The notes under the pieces are model-generated. The model searched no databases and was not told the DNA's origin. It saw only the letters and a program-made list of their open reading frames with translations. Positions 56,484 to 64,000 of a stretch of DNA of 64,000 bases are shown piece by piece. The stretch lies in NCBI GenBank assembly GCA_963780895.1, contig CAWAEG010000003.1, positions 1-64,000 on the forward strand, read 5' to 3'. How positions within the stretch are numbered: position 1 is the first letter of the stretch; the number at the start of each line of letters is the position of its first letter. Source of the DNA: DASQFI01 sp963780895 (lineage in GTDB: Bacteria; Acidobacteriota; Vicinamibacteria; Vicinamibacterales; SCN-69-37). The translations under genes were made by a program, and so were the position numbers.

Positions 56484-56885
56484 TCAAGCGCTGTACGCGG
56501 CGAACGACGTCGGCGTCTCCCACACGCGCACCGCGACGACGTCGAGCCCTTGATCGCGGGTCATGTCGAAGATCAGCTTGGCGATCCGCTCGACCGTCGG
56601 ATTGCTCTCCAGCTTGAACACCGGCTCTCCCAGGGCCTCGAGAGGCGCCACCAGCGGGTCGTCTTCGCGGAGAATCATCTTGTGATCGAGCTCGCGGTCG
56701 ATCCACCCCTTGACGAGCCGCTTGATATCCGAAAAATCGGCGACCATGTTCCGCGAGTCGAGCCGGTCGGTCCGCACGTCCACCTCGACGACGGCGTTGT
56801 GGCCGTGCGGGTGCTTGCAGATGCCGTCGTAGTCGAGCAGGCGGTGGCCGTAGCAGAAGTCGATGCGTTTGGTGACGAGATACAT
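56484..56885 (-). CDS. queD: 6-carboxy-tetrahydropterin synthase (QueD)
   Basis: 133 residues from ATG 56885. Zinc histidines are seen in FCYGHRLLDY and CKHPHGHNAVVEV; also DFSDIKRLVKGWIDRELDH and the C-terminal VWETPTSFAAY. It converts dihydroneopterin triphosphate in queuosine precursor synthesis. It is divergent from queC, with a CAATTACC array between them. Confidence 0.93.
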   Translation of the reverse strand: MYLVTKRIDFCYGHRLLDYDGICKHPHGHNAVVEVDVRTDRLDSRNMVADFSDIKRLVKGWIDRELDHKMILREDDPLVAPLEALGEPVFKLESNPTVERIAKLIFDMTRDQGLDVVAVRVWETPTSFAAYSA

Positions 56886-56887
56886 GG

Positions 56888-56938
56888 GATATCGGGTAAT
56901 CGGGTAATTGGGTAATTGATAATTGAGTAATTGAGCAG
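56888..56938. repeat. CAATTACC-type repeat between queD and queC
   Basis: Array of GGTAATTG/AATTGGGTAATTG units in one direction, directly upstream of both divergent queuosine genes. Promoters for the pair must lie in or next to this array. Confidence 0.8.
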
Positions 56939-56958
56939 GTGATCGGTCCAACAATCAT

Positions 56959-57597
56959 ATGTCGGGATCTTGTGTGCTGTTCTCCGGTGGACTGGACAGC
57001 GCCGTGCTGCTCGCGCTGGAGCGCGAGTCGTTCGCGCCGGTGTGGCCCATTCACGTGCGGGCCGGCCTGGCCTGGGAAGCGGCCGAGGCCGCCGCGATCG
57101 ATCGGCTGCTCGCCGCGCCGCCGTTTGCCGGGAGGATTGAGCCGCTGATCACGCTGTCGGTGGACATGCGCGATGTCTATCGGCCGACTCACTGGGCCAT
57201 CGAAGGACGTCCGCCCGCGTACGACACGCCGGACGAAGACGTCTATCTCGAAGGGCGCAACATCGTGCTCGTCGCGAAAGCCGGCGTGAAGTGCGCGAGC
57301 CTGGGGGTTGAACGCCTGGCGCTCGGGCCGCTCGCCGGCAATCCCTTTCCGGACGCGACACCGGAGTTCTTCGCGGCGATGTCGCGCGCGATGTCACTCG
57401 GGCTCGGCACCCCGCTCACCATTGCCACGCCGCTCTCGGCGATGCACAAGAAAGAAGTCGTGAAACTGGGCCGGACGCTCGGCGTGCCGCTCGAGCTCAC
57501 GCTCTCGTGCATGAATCCGTCGCCGGACGGACGTCCGTGCGGCCGGTGCAGCAAGTGTCGAGAGCGCGACGACGCGTTCAAGCAGGCGGGTGGCTGA
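56959..57597 (+). CDS. queC: 7-cyano-7-deazaguanine synthase (QueC)
   Basis: 212 residues. PP-loop FSGGLDSAV, DVYLEGRNIVLVAKAGV, LSCMNPSPDGRPCGRCSKCRERDDAF with zinc cysteines. It makes preQ0 from CDG. Sequence LATPLSAMHKKEVVKLG-type TPLSAMHKKEVVKLG supports the family. Somewhat shorter than many QueC proteins (about 220-230). Confidence 0.93.
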   Translation: MSGSCVLFSGGLDSAVLLALERESFAPVWPIHVRAGLAWEAAEAAAIDRLLAAPPFAGRIEPLITLSVDMRDVYRPTHWAIEGRPPAYDTPDEDVYLEGRNIVLVAKAGVKCASLGVERLALGPLAGNPFPDATPEFFAAMSRAMSLGLGTPLTIATPLSAMHKKEVVKLGRTLGVPLELTLSCMNPSPDGRPCGRCSKCRERDDAFKQAGG

Positions 57598-57616
57598 AGA
57601 ACAGCCACCTGCCTGA

Positions 57617-57772
57617 ACTTCGAACTTCAAACTTCGAACTTCAAACTTCGGATTCGGACCCGACATCTGGAAGCGTTGCACTGAGCTCACCGGGGGATCC
57701 GTGAGCGACCGTCATCCCCAGCGCTTGTCGGGCTTTCAGTTCGAAGTTCAAAGTTTGAAGTTCGAAGTTGGA
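57617..57772. repeat. CGAACTTCAAACTTC tandem units, facing copies
   Basis: Two arrays of 8-base units (CGAACTTCAAACTTCG at 57617-57655, opposite sense GTTCGAAGTTCAAAGTTTG at about 57739-57771) in the region following queC. Single units recur at 62304-62320 and 63850-63860. Confidence 0.72.
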
Positions 57773-57892
57773 GCGGTTTCCGTCAGGCTGTCGTGGAGAC
57801 GTGCACGGAAAGGGGGACGGGTCTCGCTTGCGCGAGCAAGACCCGTCCCCCTTCTCCGCACGTCTCCACGACAGCCTGACGGAAACCGCTCA
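57771..57892. repeat. Long hairpin containing a GGGGACGGG element and a gene stop codon
   Basis: Inverted arms of about 55 bp. The outer part (GAGCGGTTTCCGTCAGGCTG ... and complement) surrounds an inner GGGGACGGGTCTCGCTTGCG/CGCGAGCAAGACCCGTCCCC hairpin. The right arm ends with the TGA stop of the DUF4097 gene (57892-57890). Confidence 0.85.
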
Positions 57893-58777
57893 GTAATTGG
57901 TCAGCTTGATCGTGCCGTCGCCCGTGCGGAGCAGCAGGCGATGTCCGCCCTGCCCGAGCCGCCCGCGCAGCACCCGCTCGTTGCGCGTGCCGCCGGAGAC
58001 GTTGACGAGCGTCAGGTCGCTCCGAGCGCGGCCGTCGGACCCGGGATCGGCTTCGATGTCGGCGTTGAAACCGTCGGGCAGCTCGACCGAGACCGAACCA
58101 TCTTCGGTCGTCACCAGCCAGTCCTCCGACATGACGGCTCCCCGGCGGATCCGCAGCACGACGGAGCCGTCGCCGGAACGGGCCCGAAGCGACGCGGGCG
58201 TGCCGGTGACACGGAGGCTGCCGTCGTTGGTCCGCGCCTCGATGCGACCGCCCACCTCGTCGAGCTGAATCGTTCCGTCGCCGCTCTCCGCGAGAAGTTC
58301 GCCGGCGGTCTCGAGCGCGCGGATGCTGCCGTCCGACGTGCGCAGCTCGAGACGGCCGGTGACGCGCTCCACCAGAATCGGCCCGTCGCCGGTGCGCACG
58401 ACGAGGTTGATCTTCTTCGGCACGCTGACGATGAAGCGGGCGCTGGGGGACGTGAACCGGCCGATGGCAAACGACCGCTTGCCGGGGTGACGGGCCTCGA
58501 TTTGAATCCGGTCGCCCGCGCGGTCGGCGAGGATCTGAATCTTCGAGATGGCCTCCTGATCCTGGCCGCGTTTCTCGATCTCCACCAGGACTTCAGAACG
58601 ATCCCACGCCCGAACCTCGACGCCGCCATCGAACGTGTACAGGTGCAAATCGACGAGGGTCTCGGCGGGAAACCGCTTCTCCTCGCGAGCGATATAGCCT
58701 TCCTGATCGATGTTGATCGCGCAGGAAGGGGTGAGAAGGACCGTCGCGATGAGTGCGATTGGGGGGAGCCGGTTCAT
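57890..58777 (-). CDS. DUF4097-family lipoprotein with beta-helix-like repeats
   Basis: 295 residues. Lipoprotein signal with lipobox LLTPSCAI, then a repetitive beta-strand domain with recurring GDGTI / SDGSI / GDGSV / TDDGS-type turns (residues about 120-295), as in DUF4097 right-handed helix proteins. Likely an envelope-anchored protein of unknown function. The stop codon lies in the long hairpin described above. Start ATG 58777 set by the lipobox distance. Confidence 0.85.
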   Translation of the reverse strand: MNRLPPIALIATVLLTPSCAINIDQEGYIAREEKRFPAETLVDLHLYTFDGGVEVRAWDRSEVLVEIEKRGQDQEAISKIQILADRAGDRIQIEARHPGKRSFAIGRFTSPSARFIVSVPKKINLVVRTGDGPILVERVTGRLELRTSDGSIRALETAGELLAESGDGTIQLDEVGGRIEARTNDGSLRVTGTPASLRARSGDGSVVLRIRRGAVMSEDWLVTTEDGSVSVELPDGFNADIEADPGSDGRARSDLTLVNVSGGTRNERVLRGRLGQGGHRLLLRTGDGTIKLTNY

Positions 58778-58799
58778 GCTTAGCAAGACGCGTACCGTG

Positions 58800-58930
58800 A
58801 CGGTGGGGTTCCGAGGTTCCGAGCTTGTGAGGTTCCGGGGTTCCGGTTCGGGGTTCCGGGGTTCCGATGCGTTCCGTCGTTCGACGGGATTCCGGGGTTC
58901 CGGGGTGCCTGGGTTCCGAGGTTCTGCGGC
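58800..58930. repeat. GTTCCGGG/GGTTCCGA tandem array
   Basis: More than ten 8-base units (GGTTCCGA, GGTTCCGG, GGGGTTCC) in the gap between the DUF4097 gene and nagA. Same kind of short-period expansion as elsewhere, with a distinct unit. Confidence 0.78.
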
Positions 58931-58971
58931 GGTCCTTGGGCTGTTCCGGCCTTCGGCCGACTCCCTCGCCC

Positions 58972-60234
58972 TTAACCCTTCGGCCGCTCTTCGCCACCCT
59001 TCCCCCAAACTCTCGCGCCGCCAATCCACGTCTGCACCACCTGCAGGCGCGAATCGAGGACGGTCAAATCCGCAATCGCGCCGCTGGCGATCACGCCGTG
59101 GCCGATGAGGCCGAGCTCGCGGGCGGGGGTCGTCGCGCACATCTCGGCCGCCTGGACCAGATCGAAGCCGCAGCGGGTGACGAGGCCCGCGAACGCGCGA
59201 TCCATCGTCAGGACGCTGCCGGCCATCGTGCCGTCCGAAAGTCGGGCCACGTCCGAGACGGTGATCGGCTGGCCGCCGAGATTGGCTTTCGCGCCCGGCG
59301 CCAGGCCCGATCCGGCCGTGCCGTCGGTGATGGCGATCGTGCGCGAGGGGCCTTTGGCCGCGATGGCGAGCCGCATGACGGCCGGGTGCACGTGATGGCC
59401 GTCGCAGATGAGCTCGACGGCGACTTCGTCGCTCGCAAGCGCGGCGCCGACGAGGCCGGGGTCGCGATGCGACATGGGACGCATGCGGTTGAAGAGGTGC
59501 GTCGCCTGCCGCGCGCCGGCGCCGATGGCTTCCTGCGCCTCCTCGAACGTCGCGGCGGAGTGCCCGAGCGAGACGCGAAGGCCGCTGGCGACGAGCGTTC
59601 GCGTGAGGTCGAGACCGCCGGCGAGCTCGGGCGCGAGCGTGACGATCGCGATATCGGCCCGGCGACGTTTCATGACCTCGAGAATGTCGCGCGTCGTGAA
59701 GTCCCGCCGCGACGAACCGGTCGCGGGTGAAAAGGCGTGCGTTGGCCTCCCCGACAGGTCGGCAGGCACGCGGAGACACGCCAACGGCTGCGCGCCACGG
59801 AATTCCGGGTTGACGAAGTTGCTTTCGATGTGGGCAGGCAGCACGCGGGCCCGGCGGTCCGGCTTCGCCTCGCGCACACGAGCCACCTCGCCGAGAAACC
59901 GATCGAGGACCTCGGGCGGGCACGCGACCGACGTCGGACAGAACGCCGTGACGCCCCAGCGCGGGAGCCGCTCGGCCACCGTCGCGACTGCCGCTTCGTC
60001 TTCGAGCACGTCCGTCCCCGCGACGCCGTGGACGTGGATGTCGATGAAGCCGGGCACGATGAAGTGGCCGTCGAGGTTGACCCGGACCTCGCGCGGTCCG
60101 GTCTCGCGCGGACCACTGATGAAGTCGACAATCCGATGGTCCTCGAGCACGAGCGTCTGGCCCGACACCACGCGGTCGGGCAGCACGAGGCTGGCGCCGG
60201 ACAGGAAACTGCGTTGCGATTCGGAGCTGGCCAT
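58972..60234 (-). CDS. nagA: N-acetylglucosamine-6-phosphate deacetylase
   Basis: 420 residues. Amidohydrolase: GFIDIHVHGVAGTDV, HIESNFVNPEFRGAQ, TLAPELAGGLDLT, GHSAAT, THLFNRMRPMSHRDPGLVGAAL, CDGHHVHPAVMR and ITDGTAGSG. It deacetylates GlcNAc-6-P in amino-sugar use, which fits with the GH3 hexosaminidase at 8192. Slightly longer than usual at the N-terminus. The next gene upstream is the PIN-like protein. Confidence 0.93.
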   Translation of the reverse strand: MASSESQRSFLSGASLVLPDRVVSGQTLVLEDHRIVDFISGPRETGPREVRVNLDGHFIVPGFIDIHVHGVAGTDVLEDEAAVATVAERLPRWGVTAFCPTSVACPPEVLDRFLGEVARVREAKPDRRARVLPAHIESNFVNPEFRGAQPLACLRVPADLSGRPTHAFSPATGSSRRDFTTRDILEVMKRRRADIAIVTLAPELAGGLDLTRTLVASGLRVSLGHSAATFEEAQEAIGAGARQATHLFNRMRPMSHRDPGLVGAALASDEVAVELICDGHHVHPAVMRLAIAAKGPSRTIAITDGTAGSGLAPGAKANLGGQPITVSDVARLSDGTMAGSVLTMDRAFAGLVTRCGFDLVQAAEMCATTPARELGLIGHGVIASGAIADLTVLDSRLQVVQTWIGGARVWGKGGEERPKG

Positions 60235-60253
60235 CAGCCGGCAGACGGACGCG

Positions 60254-60673
60254 TCATTCGGCGAACACGCCCGGCGTGAGCTCGATTTTCCGGCCCCGGA
60301 GCGGCAGTCCCGGAGAGGCCGGCGGCCGGAGCAGCAATCGATCCGCGTGCCGCAGCAGCCGCATCAGCGCCGGCTCGTCGGGCGCGGAGCAGACGATGAC
60401 GCCAGGACTGGAGGCCATGGGAAACCGTTTTTCATCCCAGAAGTCGTAGTCGAGCGTGATGAGCGTACGGCCGAGCTCGAGCGCGAGCCTGAAGTGCTCT
60501 TCGTCCGGCGCCCGCCGCAGCCGATCGTCCTCGAGGACGAAGAGCACGTCCCACCCAAGCTCATGACGCATGAACGTCACGACGCCGGCGGGCAGATTCG
60601 CGTCGGCGTACACGCGCGGCGCCGACGCCAGGTCGGTCGCGATCGGACGCAGCTGTTCGGCCAAAGTACCCAT
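60254..60673 (-). CDS. PIN-like DUF5615-type protein
   Basis: 139 residues from ATG 60673. DUF5615/PIN-like pattern: ADANLPAGVVTFMRHELGW, VLEDDRLRRAPDEEHFRLAL and TLITLDYDFWDE, giving the acidic residues of a metal nuclease site. Such proteins are often toxin parts of two-gene systems with a DUF433 partner, but no partner is seen next to it. It starts 13 bp after the deoxyhypusine-synthase-like gene stop. Confidence 0.72.
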   Translation of the reverse strand: MGTLAEQLRPIATDLASAPRVYADANLPAGVVTFMRHELGWDVLFVLEDDRLRRAPDEEHFRLALELGRTLITLDYDFWDEKRFPMASSPGVIVCSAPDEPALMRLLRHADRLLLRPPASPGLPLRGRKIELTPGVFAE

Positions 60674-60686
60674 GGGAATCTGAAAT

Positions 60687-61823
60687 CTAGGCTTTTCGCT
60701 TCCTGGCGCGTTTGGCCGCCGCCGTCTTCCCCTGACGCCGCAGCTCGCCGACGAGCGCCTCCCGCTGGCGATACAGCTCTTTGCGTTTGCGTTTCCCATA
60801 CCGGCTGCCGACCGCGTACTCGCAGAACAGCGGAAATCCGATGGTGGAATCGCAATACGCGACGACCGTATCCGGCAGCACGCCCGGGTTGACCTTGCCC
60901 CAGCTCACCGCTTCGGACGGCGTCGCGCCCGAGAGTCCGCCCCAGACCACCTGATCGGTCGTGATCTGGATGAAGTAGTCGTTGCCGCCCTTGGGAATGC
61001 CGTAGACCTCCCAGAGCGTCGGCTGCCCCTGCAGATAGAAATTCTTGGGCGACCCGCCGCCGAGGATGACGCAGCCATTCTTCTTTCCGCCCAGGATGAT
61101 CGCGCAGACCTCGTTCACGTCGAGGTTCGGGTCGATCATGAGCGTGCTGCCGTTCATTAGCTCGTGCCAGGCGATGTTCATTCCGATGGAGCTGTCGCCG
61201 GGCGACGAGGTGTAAATCGGCACGCCCAGTTTGGCCGCGCGGGCCACCACCGAGTAGTCCTCGCAGCCCGGCCGCTTCTTCATCAGGTCCTGGCCAAGCC
61301 GGTAGTGGAACTCGGACGTCGACACCGGTCCTTCCATGCCAGACCGCACGAGGAAATCGCGGATGTAGGCGTCGGTCTCGAGGAGCACCGTCGCCGGAAA
61401 CAGCACGTCGTAGATGCGGATCACGCCCGCCGCGTAGAGCTCGCGATCGTCGAGGAACGGCGATCCACGCGTCAGGGTGAAATTGAGCGCGTAGTGCAGG
61501 TCGTGGTAGAGATTCGCGCCGGTGCTGATCACGAAATCGACCAGCCCGCGCTCCATCATCTCGTTGACACACCCGCCCAGACCGGCCGGCGTCATCGCGC
61601 CCGCAATCGTGAGCCCGATCGTGGTGTCGTTTTTCGGGTCCAGCATCTTGTCGGCGAAGATGTGGCACGCTTCCGACAGCCGGCCCGAGTTGAACGCCTG
61701 AAATCCGTTCTCGATCAGGTTCCGGATGGCGGGATGTCCGGTGGGCCTGAAATACGTGATCGGTCGGCCGGTGAGGTACTGCCGGGGGCCGCGGGCGGGC
61801 GACCCTGGAGCGCGATGCGGCAC
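60687..61823 (-). CDS. Deoxyhypusine synthase-family protein
   Basis: 378 residues. DHS signatures include TIAGAMTPAGLGG, FVISTGANLYHDLHY, SIGMNIAWHELMNG, the catalytic-type Lys in GGGSPKNFYLQ and GATPSEAVSWGKVNPGV. Bacteria lack eIF5A, so homologues are thought to make homospermidine or modify other substrates. The C-terminal end is a Lys/Arg-rich tail. NAD-dependent transfer of an aminobutyl group from spermidine is the family chemistry. Divergent from the gene at 61863. Confidence 0.9.
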   Translation of the reverse strand: MPHRAPGSPARGPRQYLTGRPITYFRPTGHPAIRNLIENGFQAFNSGRLSEACHIFADKMLDPKNDTTIGLTIAGAMTPAGLGGCVNEMMERGLVDFVISTGANLYHDLHYALNFTLTRGSPFLDDRELYAAGVIRIYDVLFPATVLLETDAYIRDFLVRSGMEGPVSTSEFHYRLGQDLMKKRPGCEDYSVVARAAKLGVPIYTSSPGDSSIGMNIAWHELMNGSTLMIDPNLDVNEVCAIILGGKKNGCVILGGGSPKNFYLQGQPTLWEVYGIPKGGNDYFIQITTDQVVWGGLSGATPSEAVSWGKVNPGVLPDTVVAYCDSTIGFPLFCEYAVGSRYGKRKRKELYRQREALVGELRRQGKTAAAKRARKRKA

Positions 61824-61862
61824 GTCGAGATCCTGACCCCGATTAGCTTACCATTCCCGGTT

Positions 61863-62303
61863 ATGCAGACCGGTCAACCGCTACCGCCAACCGACGCGTC
61901 GAATCCCTGGCTGCTCGTGCTGCTGGTGCTGGTCGGCTTCCTGCTGGTGCTCGGACTCTGGATCTGGAGCCGCAACCGGCGCATGCCCGGCGAGCACGTC
62001 TTCCGCGCGAGCCGGCTGAGCAAAGGCAACCGCCTGTTTCCCGCTCAGGTCCAGATCTCGTCGACGAGCGTCACGCTCTTCCACCCCCAATGGGTTGGCA
62101 AACGCGAAGAGTCGATCCACATGGCGCACGTCGCCTCGATCAAAATCGATACGAACATGATCTTTTCCGACGTCCTGATCGAGACGACAGGAGGACACCA
62201 TCCGATCGTCTGCCATGGTCACATGAAGGGCGACGCGACCGAGATGAAGAAGCTGATCGAGCGGTACCAGACGGACTATTACAAGGGCGCGCCGAAAACC
62301 TAA
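61863..62303 (+). CDS. Single-pass membrane protein with a PH-like cytosolic domain
   Basis: 146 residues from ATG 61863. One hydrophobic segment (LLVLLVLVGFLLVLGLWIW) then a soluble domain (SKGNRLFPAQVQISSTSVTLFHPQWVG, HVASIKIDTNMIFSDVLIET) resembling a bacterial PH domain. Function unknown. It is followed by a single CGAACTTC repeat unit. Confidence 0.7.
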   Translation: MQTGQPLPPTDASNPWLLVLLVLVGFLLVLGLWIWSRNRRMPGEHVFRASRLSKGNRLFPAQVQISSTSVTLFHPQWVGKREESIHMAHVASIKIDTNMIFSDVLIETTGGHHPIVCHGHMKGDATEMKKLIERYQTDYYKGAPKT

Positions 62304-62348
62304 CTTCGAACTTCGAACAGCGGAGGTCGCCTTCGGCGACATCTTCGT

Positions 62349-63791
62349 CTATTTTTTCTGGTTTGGAATGCGCACGGGCATATGCACCGTGCCGACGCGC
62401 CCAAGCATCTTGCTCGACACGCCGACTCTCACGACCGCGGGGCCGGGCGGCAAGTCGACGACCTCACGAATGACGTAGCGGGTCTCCGCACCCGTGCTCG
62501 CGACGTTCACCTGCAGCGTGCGACCTCGGGTGGCGAGCACGTGAGCGTCGTAGTCGATCGCCAGCATGCCGAATTCCAGCTCGTCCGTGACGCGCGCCGC
62601 CCCGGGCTCGGCCGGGTAGATGACTTCCAGGGTGAGATCGGTCGCGACGCGGCCGCTAGTCGTCGGTGTCCCTGGGATGACGGATGCCCGCAGGTGCAGG
62701 CCGTCCAACGGCAACGGCTCGGCCAGCGCGGTCGAGAGCATGATGGCGGCCGGATCGGCCGACGGATCCGCGACGTACCCTTTGCGCGCGCGCACGCGAA
62801 GATCCGGCTTTGTCGGGCGTACGTCGATCGAGGGCTCGCTGTCACGGGGAGCCGATGGATCGCGGTAGTAGGTCATTACGTAGAAGTCGGCGTTGTCGGC
62901 CAGGACCTGCCGGACGACGCTGCGGTAATCGGACCAGCGGCCAAAACCTCGTCCGCCCGATTCACGCGCGAACGATTCCTGCATATCGGCGGCGGCTCCC
63001 CCGACGTCGAATGCATCGAGCCCTAACGGATTGATGGCATAGACGGCGACGTTCGCCCGCCGGGCCGACTCCAGCGTCCGGCTGAACCCGTCGCGCAGCA
63101 TCTTCAGGGTGCCTCGTGTATCAACCCACGTCAGCTCAAACGGCGTCGCGGGACTGATGTAGACGACGACGCGGCGAACGTGCCGGGACCGTGCGAGCGA
63201 TTCGGTGACGTTTTCCAGGATGTCGAAATTCACGTCCTGACCGGGCCGCGCGGTAAAGCCCCATGGCGTTCCGACGCTCTGTCCGAGTTGTGCGACGGCC
63301 CGCGCCTGAAGCACCGGATCCGCGGTCAGATCGATGCTTGCTTCCGACGGTCCCGTCGTGACCAAGGCGACCTGGTCACTGGGCGACAGGCCCTGCAGCA
63401 ACCCGCTGACCAACTGTCGCGCTCTCGTCATGTTCGCCGGCCGAATATGCAGAGTGTCCACGACCAGCACGAACAGCCGGCGGTTCAACGGCTCGTCGTT
63501 CGTCACGAACGCCGAGGGCAACGCCGTGGGGTCGAGCGTCCGCGTCGCAGGCGAAATCGACACGGGCCGGAAAAAGGCGATCGTCTGCTGGCGTCCGTTC
63601 TCGAAAATGGAGAAATCGGCCTCGGTGAGTCCACTGACCGGCCGATCGCGGCGATCGGTGACCACGGCGTCGATCTGGACGAGCTCGACGCCGGCGCGAA
63701 ACACCGGCTGTCGTTGTTGAGCTGTGAGGAGGGCCGCGGCGCCACACGCCGCAGCTACGCCCGCGAGAAGTCGCACGCCTTGGAACGACAT
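62349..63791 (-). CDS. VWFA-related acidobacterial-type domain protein, exported
   Basis: 480 residues from ATG 63791. Signal peptide (VRLLAGVAAACGAAALLTA), VELVQIDAVVTDRRDRPVSGL, a VWA domain (LFVLVVDTLHIRPANMTRARQ and RVVVYISPATPFELTW) with an incomplete MIDAS motif, and a C-terminal beta domain with YYRDPSAPRD and RKGYVADPS. Proteins of this arrangement are characteristic of Acidobacteriota. Likely secreted or periplasmic, role unknown. Confidence 0.88.
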   Translation of the reverse strand: MSFQGVRLLAGVAAACGAAALLTAQQRQPVFRAGVELVQIDAVVTDRRDRPVSGLTEADFSIFENGRQQTIAFFRPVSISPATRTLDPTALPSAFVTNDEPLNRRLFVLVVDTLHIRPANMTRARQLVSGLLQGLSPSDQVALVTTGPSEASIDLTADPVLQARAVAQLGQSVGTPWGFTARPGQDVNFDILENVTESLARSRHVRRVVVYISPATPFELTWVDTRGTLKMLRDGFSRTLESARRANVAVYAINPLGLDAFDVGGAAADMQESFARESGGRGFGRWSDYRSVVRQVLADNADFYVMTYYRDPSAPRDSEPSIDVRPTKPDLRVRARKGYVADPSADPAAIMLSTALAEPLPLDGLHLRASVIPGTPTTSGRVATDLTLEVIYPAEPGAARVTDELEFGMLAIDYDAHVLATRGRTLQVNVASTGAETRYVIREVVDLPPGPAVVRVGVSSKMLGRVGTVHMPVRIPNQKK

Positions 63792-63883
63792 CGCAAACTC
63801 CCGGGGCGCTGGCGGCACCAGTCTACCAGGCCGCTGAAAAACGCGGCCCGAACTTCGAACCCGCCTAGGTTCTTTTCAGGCCC

Positions 63884-64000
63884 TCAGACCCCCATCGCAT
63901 GAAATCCCGCGTCGACCATCAGCACCTCGGCGGTGACGCCGCGACCGGCCGGACTCAGGAGAAAAATCGCCGCGTCGGCCACGTCGCTGCCTTCCACCGT
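63884..64000 (-). CDS. fabI: Enoyl-ACP reductase, C-terminal end (runs off the window)
   Basis: Partial: the last 38 residues (TVEGSDVADAAIFLLSPAG onward, then VTAEVLMVDAGFHAMGV), typical of the FabI C-terminus with the cofactor-domain helix and closing strand. The rest lies beyond position 64000. Confidence 0.85.
   Translation of the reverse strand, partial: TVEGSDVADAAIFLLSPAGRGVTAEVLMVDAGFHAMGV

Noticed and set aside
58601..59024. Minus-strand ORF with many Pro/Glu/Thr repeats
   Set aside because: It is a translation of the GGTTCCGG tandem array, without ribosome site or family match.

Overview
The window reads as a chromosomal segment of a GC-rich Acidobacteriota bacterium, probably Vicinamibacteria-like. 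The indications are a VWFA-related protein of the acidobacterial type (62349-63791), a TonB receptor with a carboxypeptidase-type N-terminal domain, a sortilin/VPS10-type Asp-box protein, a complete SUF operon and futalosine-route menaquinone genes. Taxonomy is inferred from gene content only. No rRNA, prophage, IS transposase or CRISPR array was seen; there is one tRNA (Arg-ACG).

Layout. 1-8 kb: frameshifted secreted protein, PhzF-like and HAD enzymes, an operon of two PPOX flavoproteins and a GAF/AAA/Ser-Thr kinase fusion, and a frameshifted carboxypeptidase-regulatory-like protein. 8-16 kb: tRNA-Arg, GH3 hexosaminidase, moaB, moeA, sodA, nadA, mqnE, yjbQ. 16-22 kb: cobalamin riboswitch, then btuB-btuD-btuC-btuF and a Dph6-like PP-loop ATPase. 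22-25 kb: SH3 protein, mqnD, otsB. 25-37 kb: a trehalose/ion region with a single protein joining a CPA2-type antiporter to trehalose-6-phosphate synthase, a second antiporter, a protease-like protein, a cysteine desulfurase, a sortilin-like protein and a TreS-maltokinase fusion. 37-45 kb: rrf2-sufA-sufB-sufC-sufD-sufS-sufT-sufU. 45-51 kb: MoeB-rhodanese, DUF1624, rmuC, two SIMPL proteins, homoserine dehydrogenase. 51-57 kb: a small glutaredoxin-like gene with an in-frame TGA at the first position of its CxxC motif (candidate selenoprotein), CaiB CoA transferase, ubiE, mntR-mntH-usp, queD/queC. 57-64 kb: DUF4097 lipoprotein, nagA, PIN-like protein, deoxyhypusine-synthase homologue, VWFA protein, and the 3' end of fabI.

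Two things cut across the window. First, nearly every intergenic gap carries short repeats: CAATTACC arrays, GGGGACGGG hairpins, ATGACCTC double palindromes, GTAC-rich hairpin elements, GGGGCCCCACCCCC units and 7-9 bp tandem arrays. Several are merged with genes, supplying start codons (treS-mak, moeB), stop codons (nadA, ubiE) or Shine-Dalgarno sequences (sodA, the gene after ubiE). Second, nine single-base frameshifts break otherwise well-conserved genes, mostly as +1 insertions; they may be assembly errors or real lesions.

The most interesting items are the candidate selenocysteine glutaredoxin (51072-51323), the antiporter/OtsA fusion (25283-27997), the GAF/degenerate NtrC-AAA/kinase fusion (2458-4866), and the repeats that supply translation signals.
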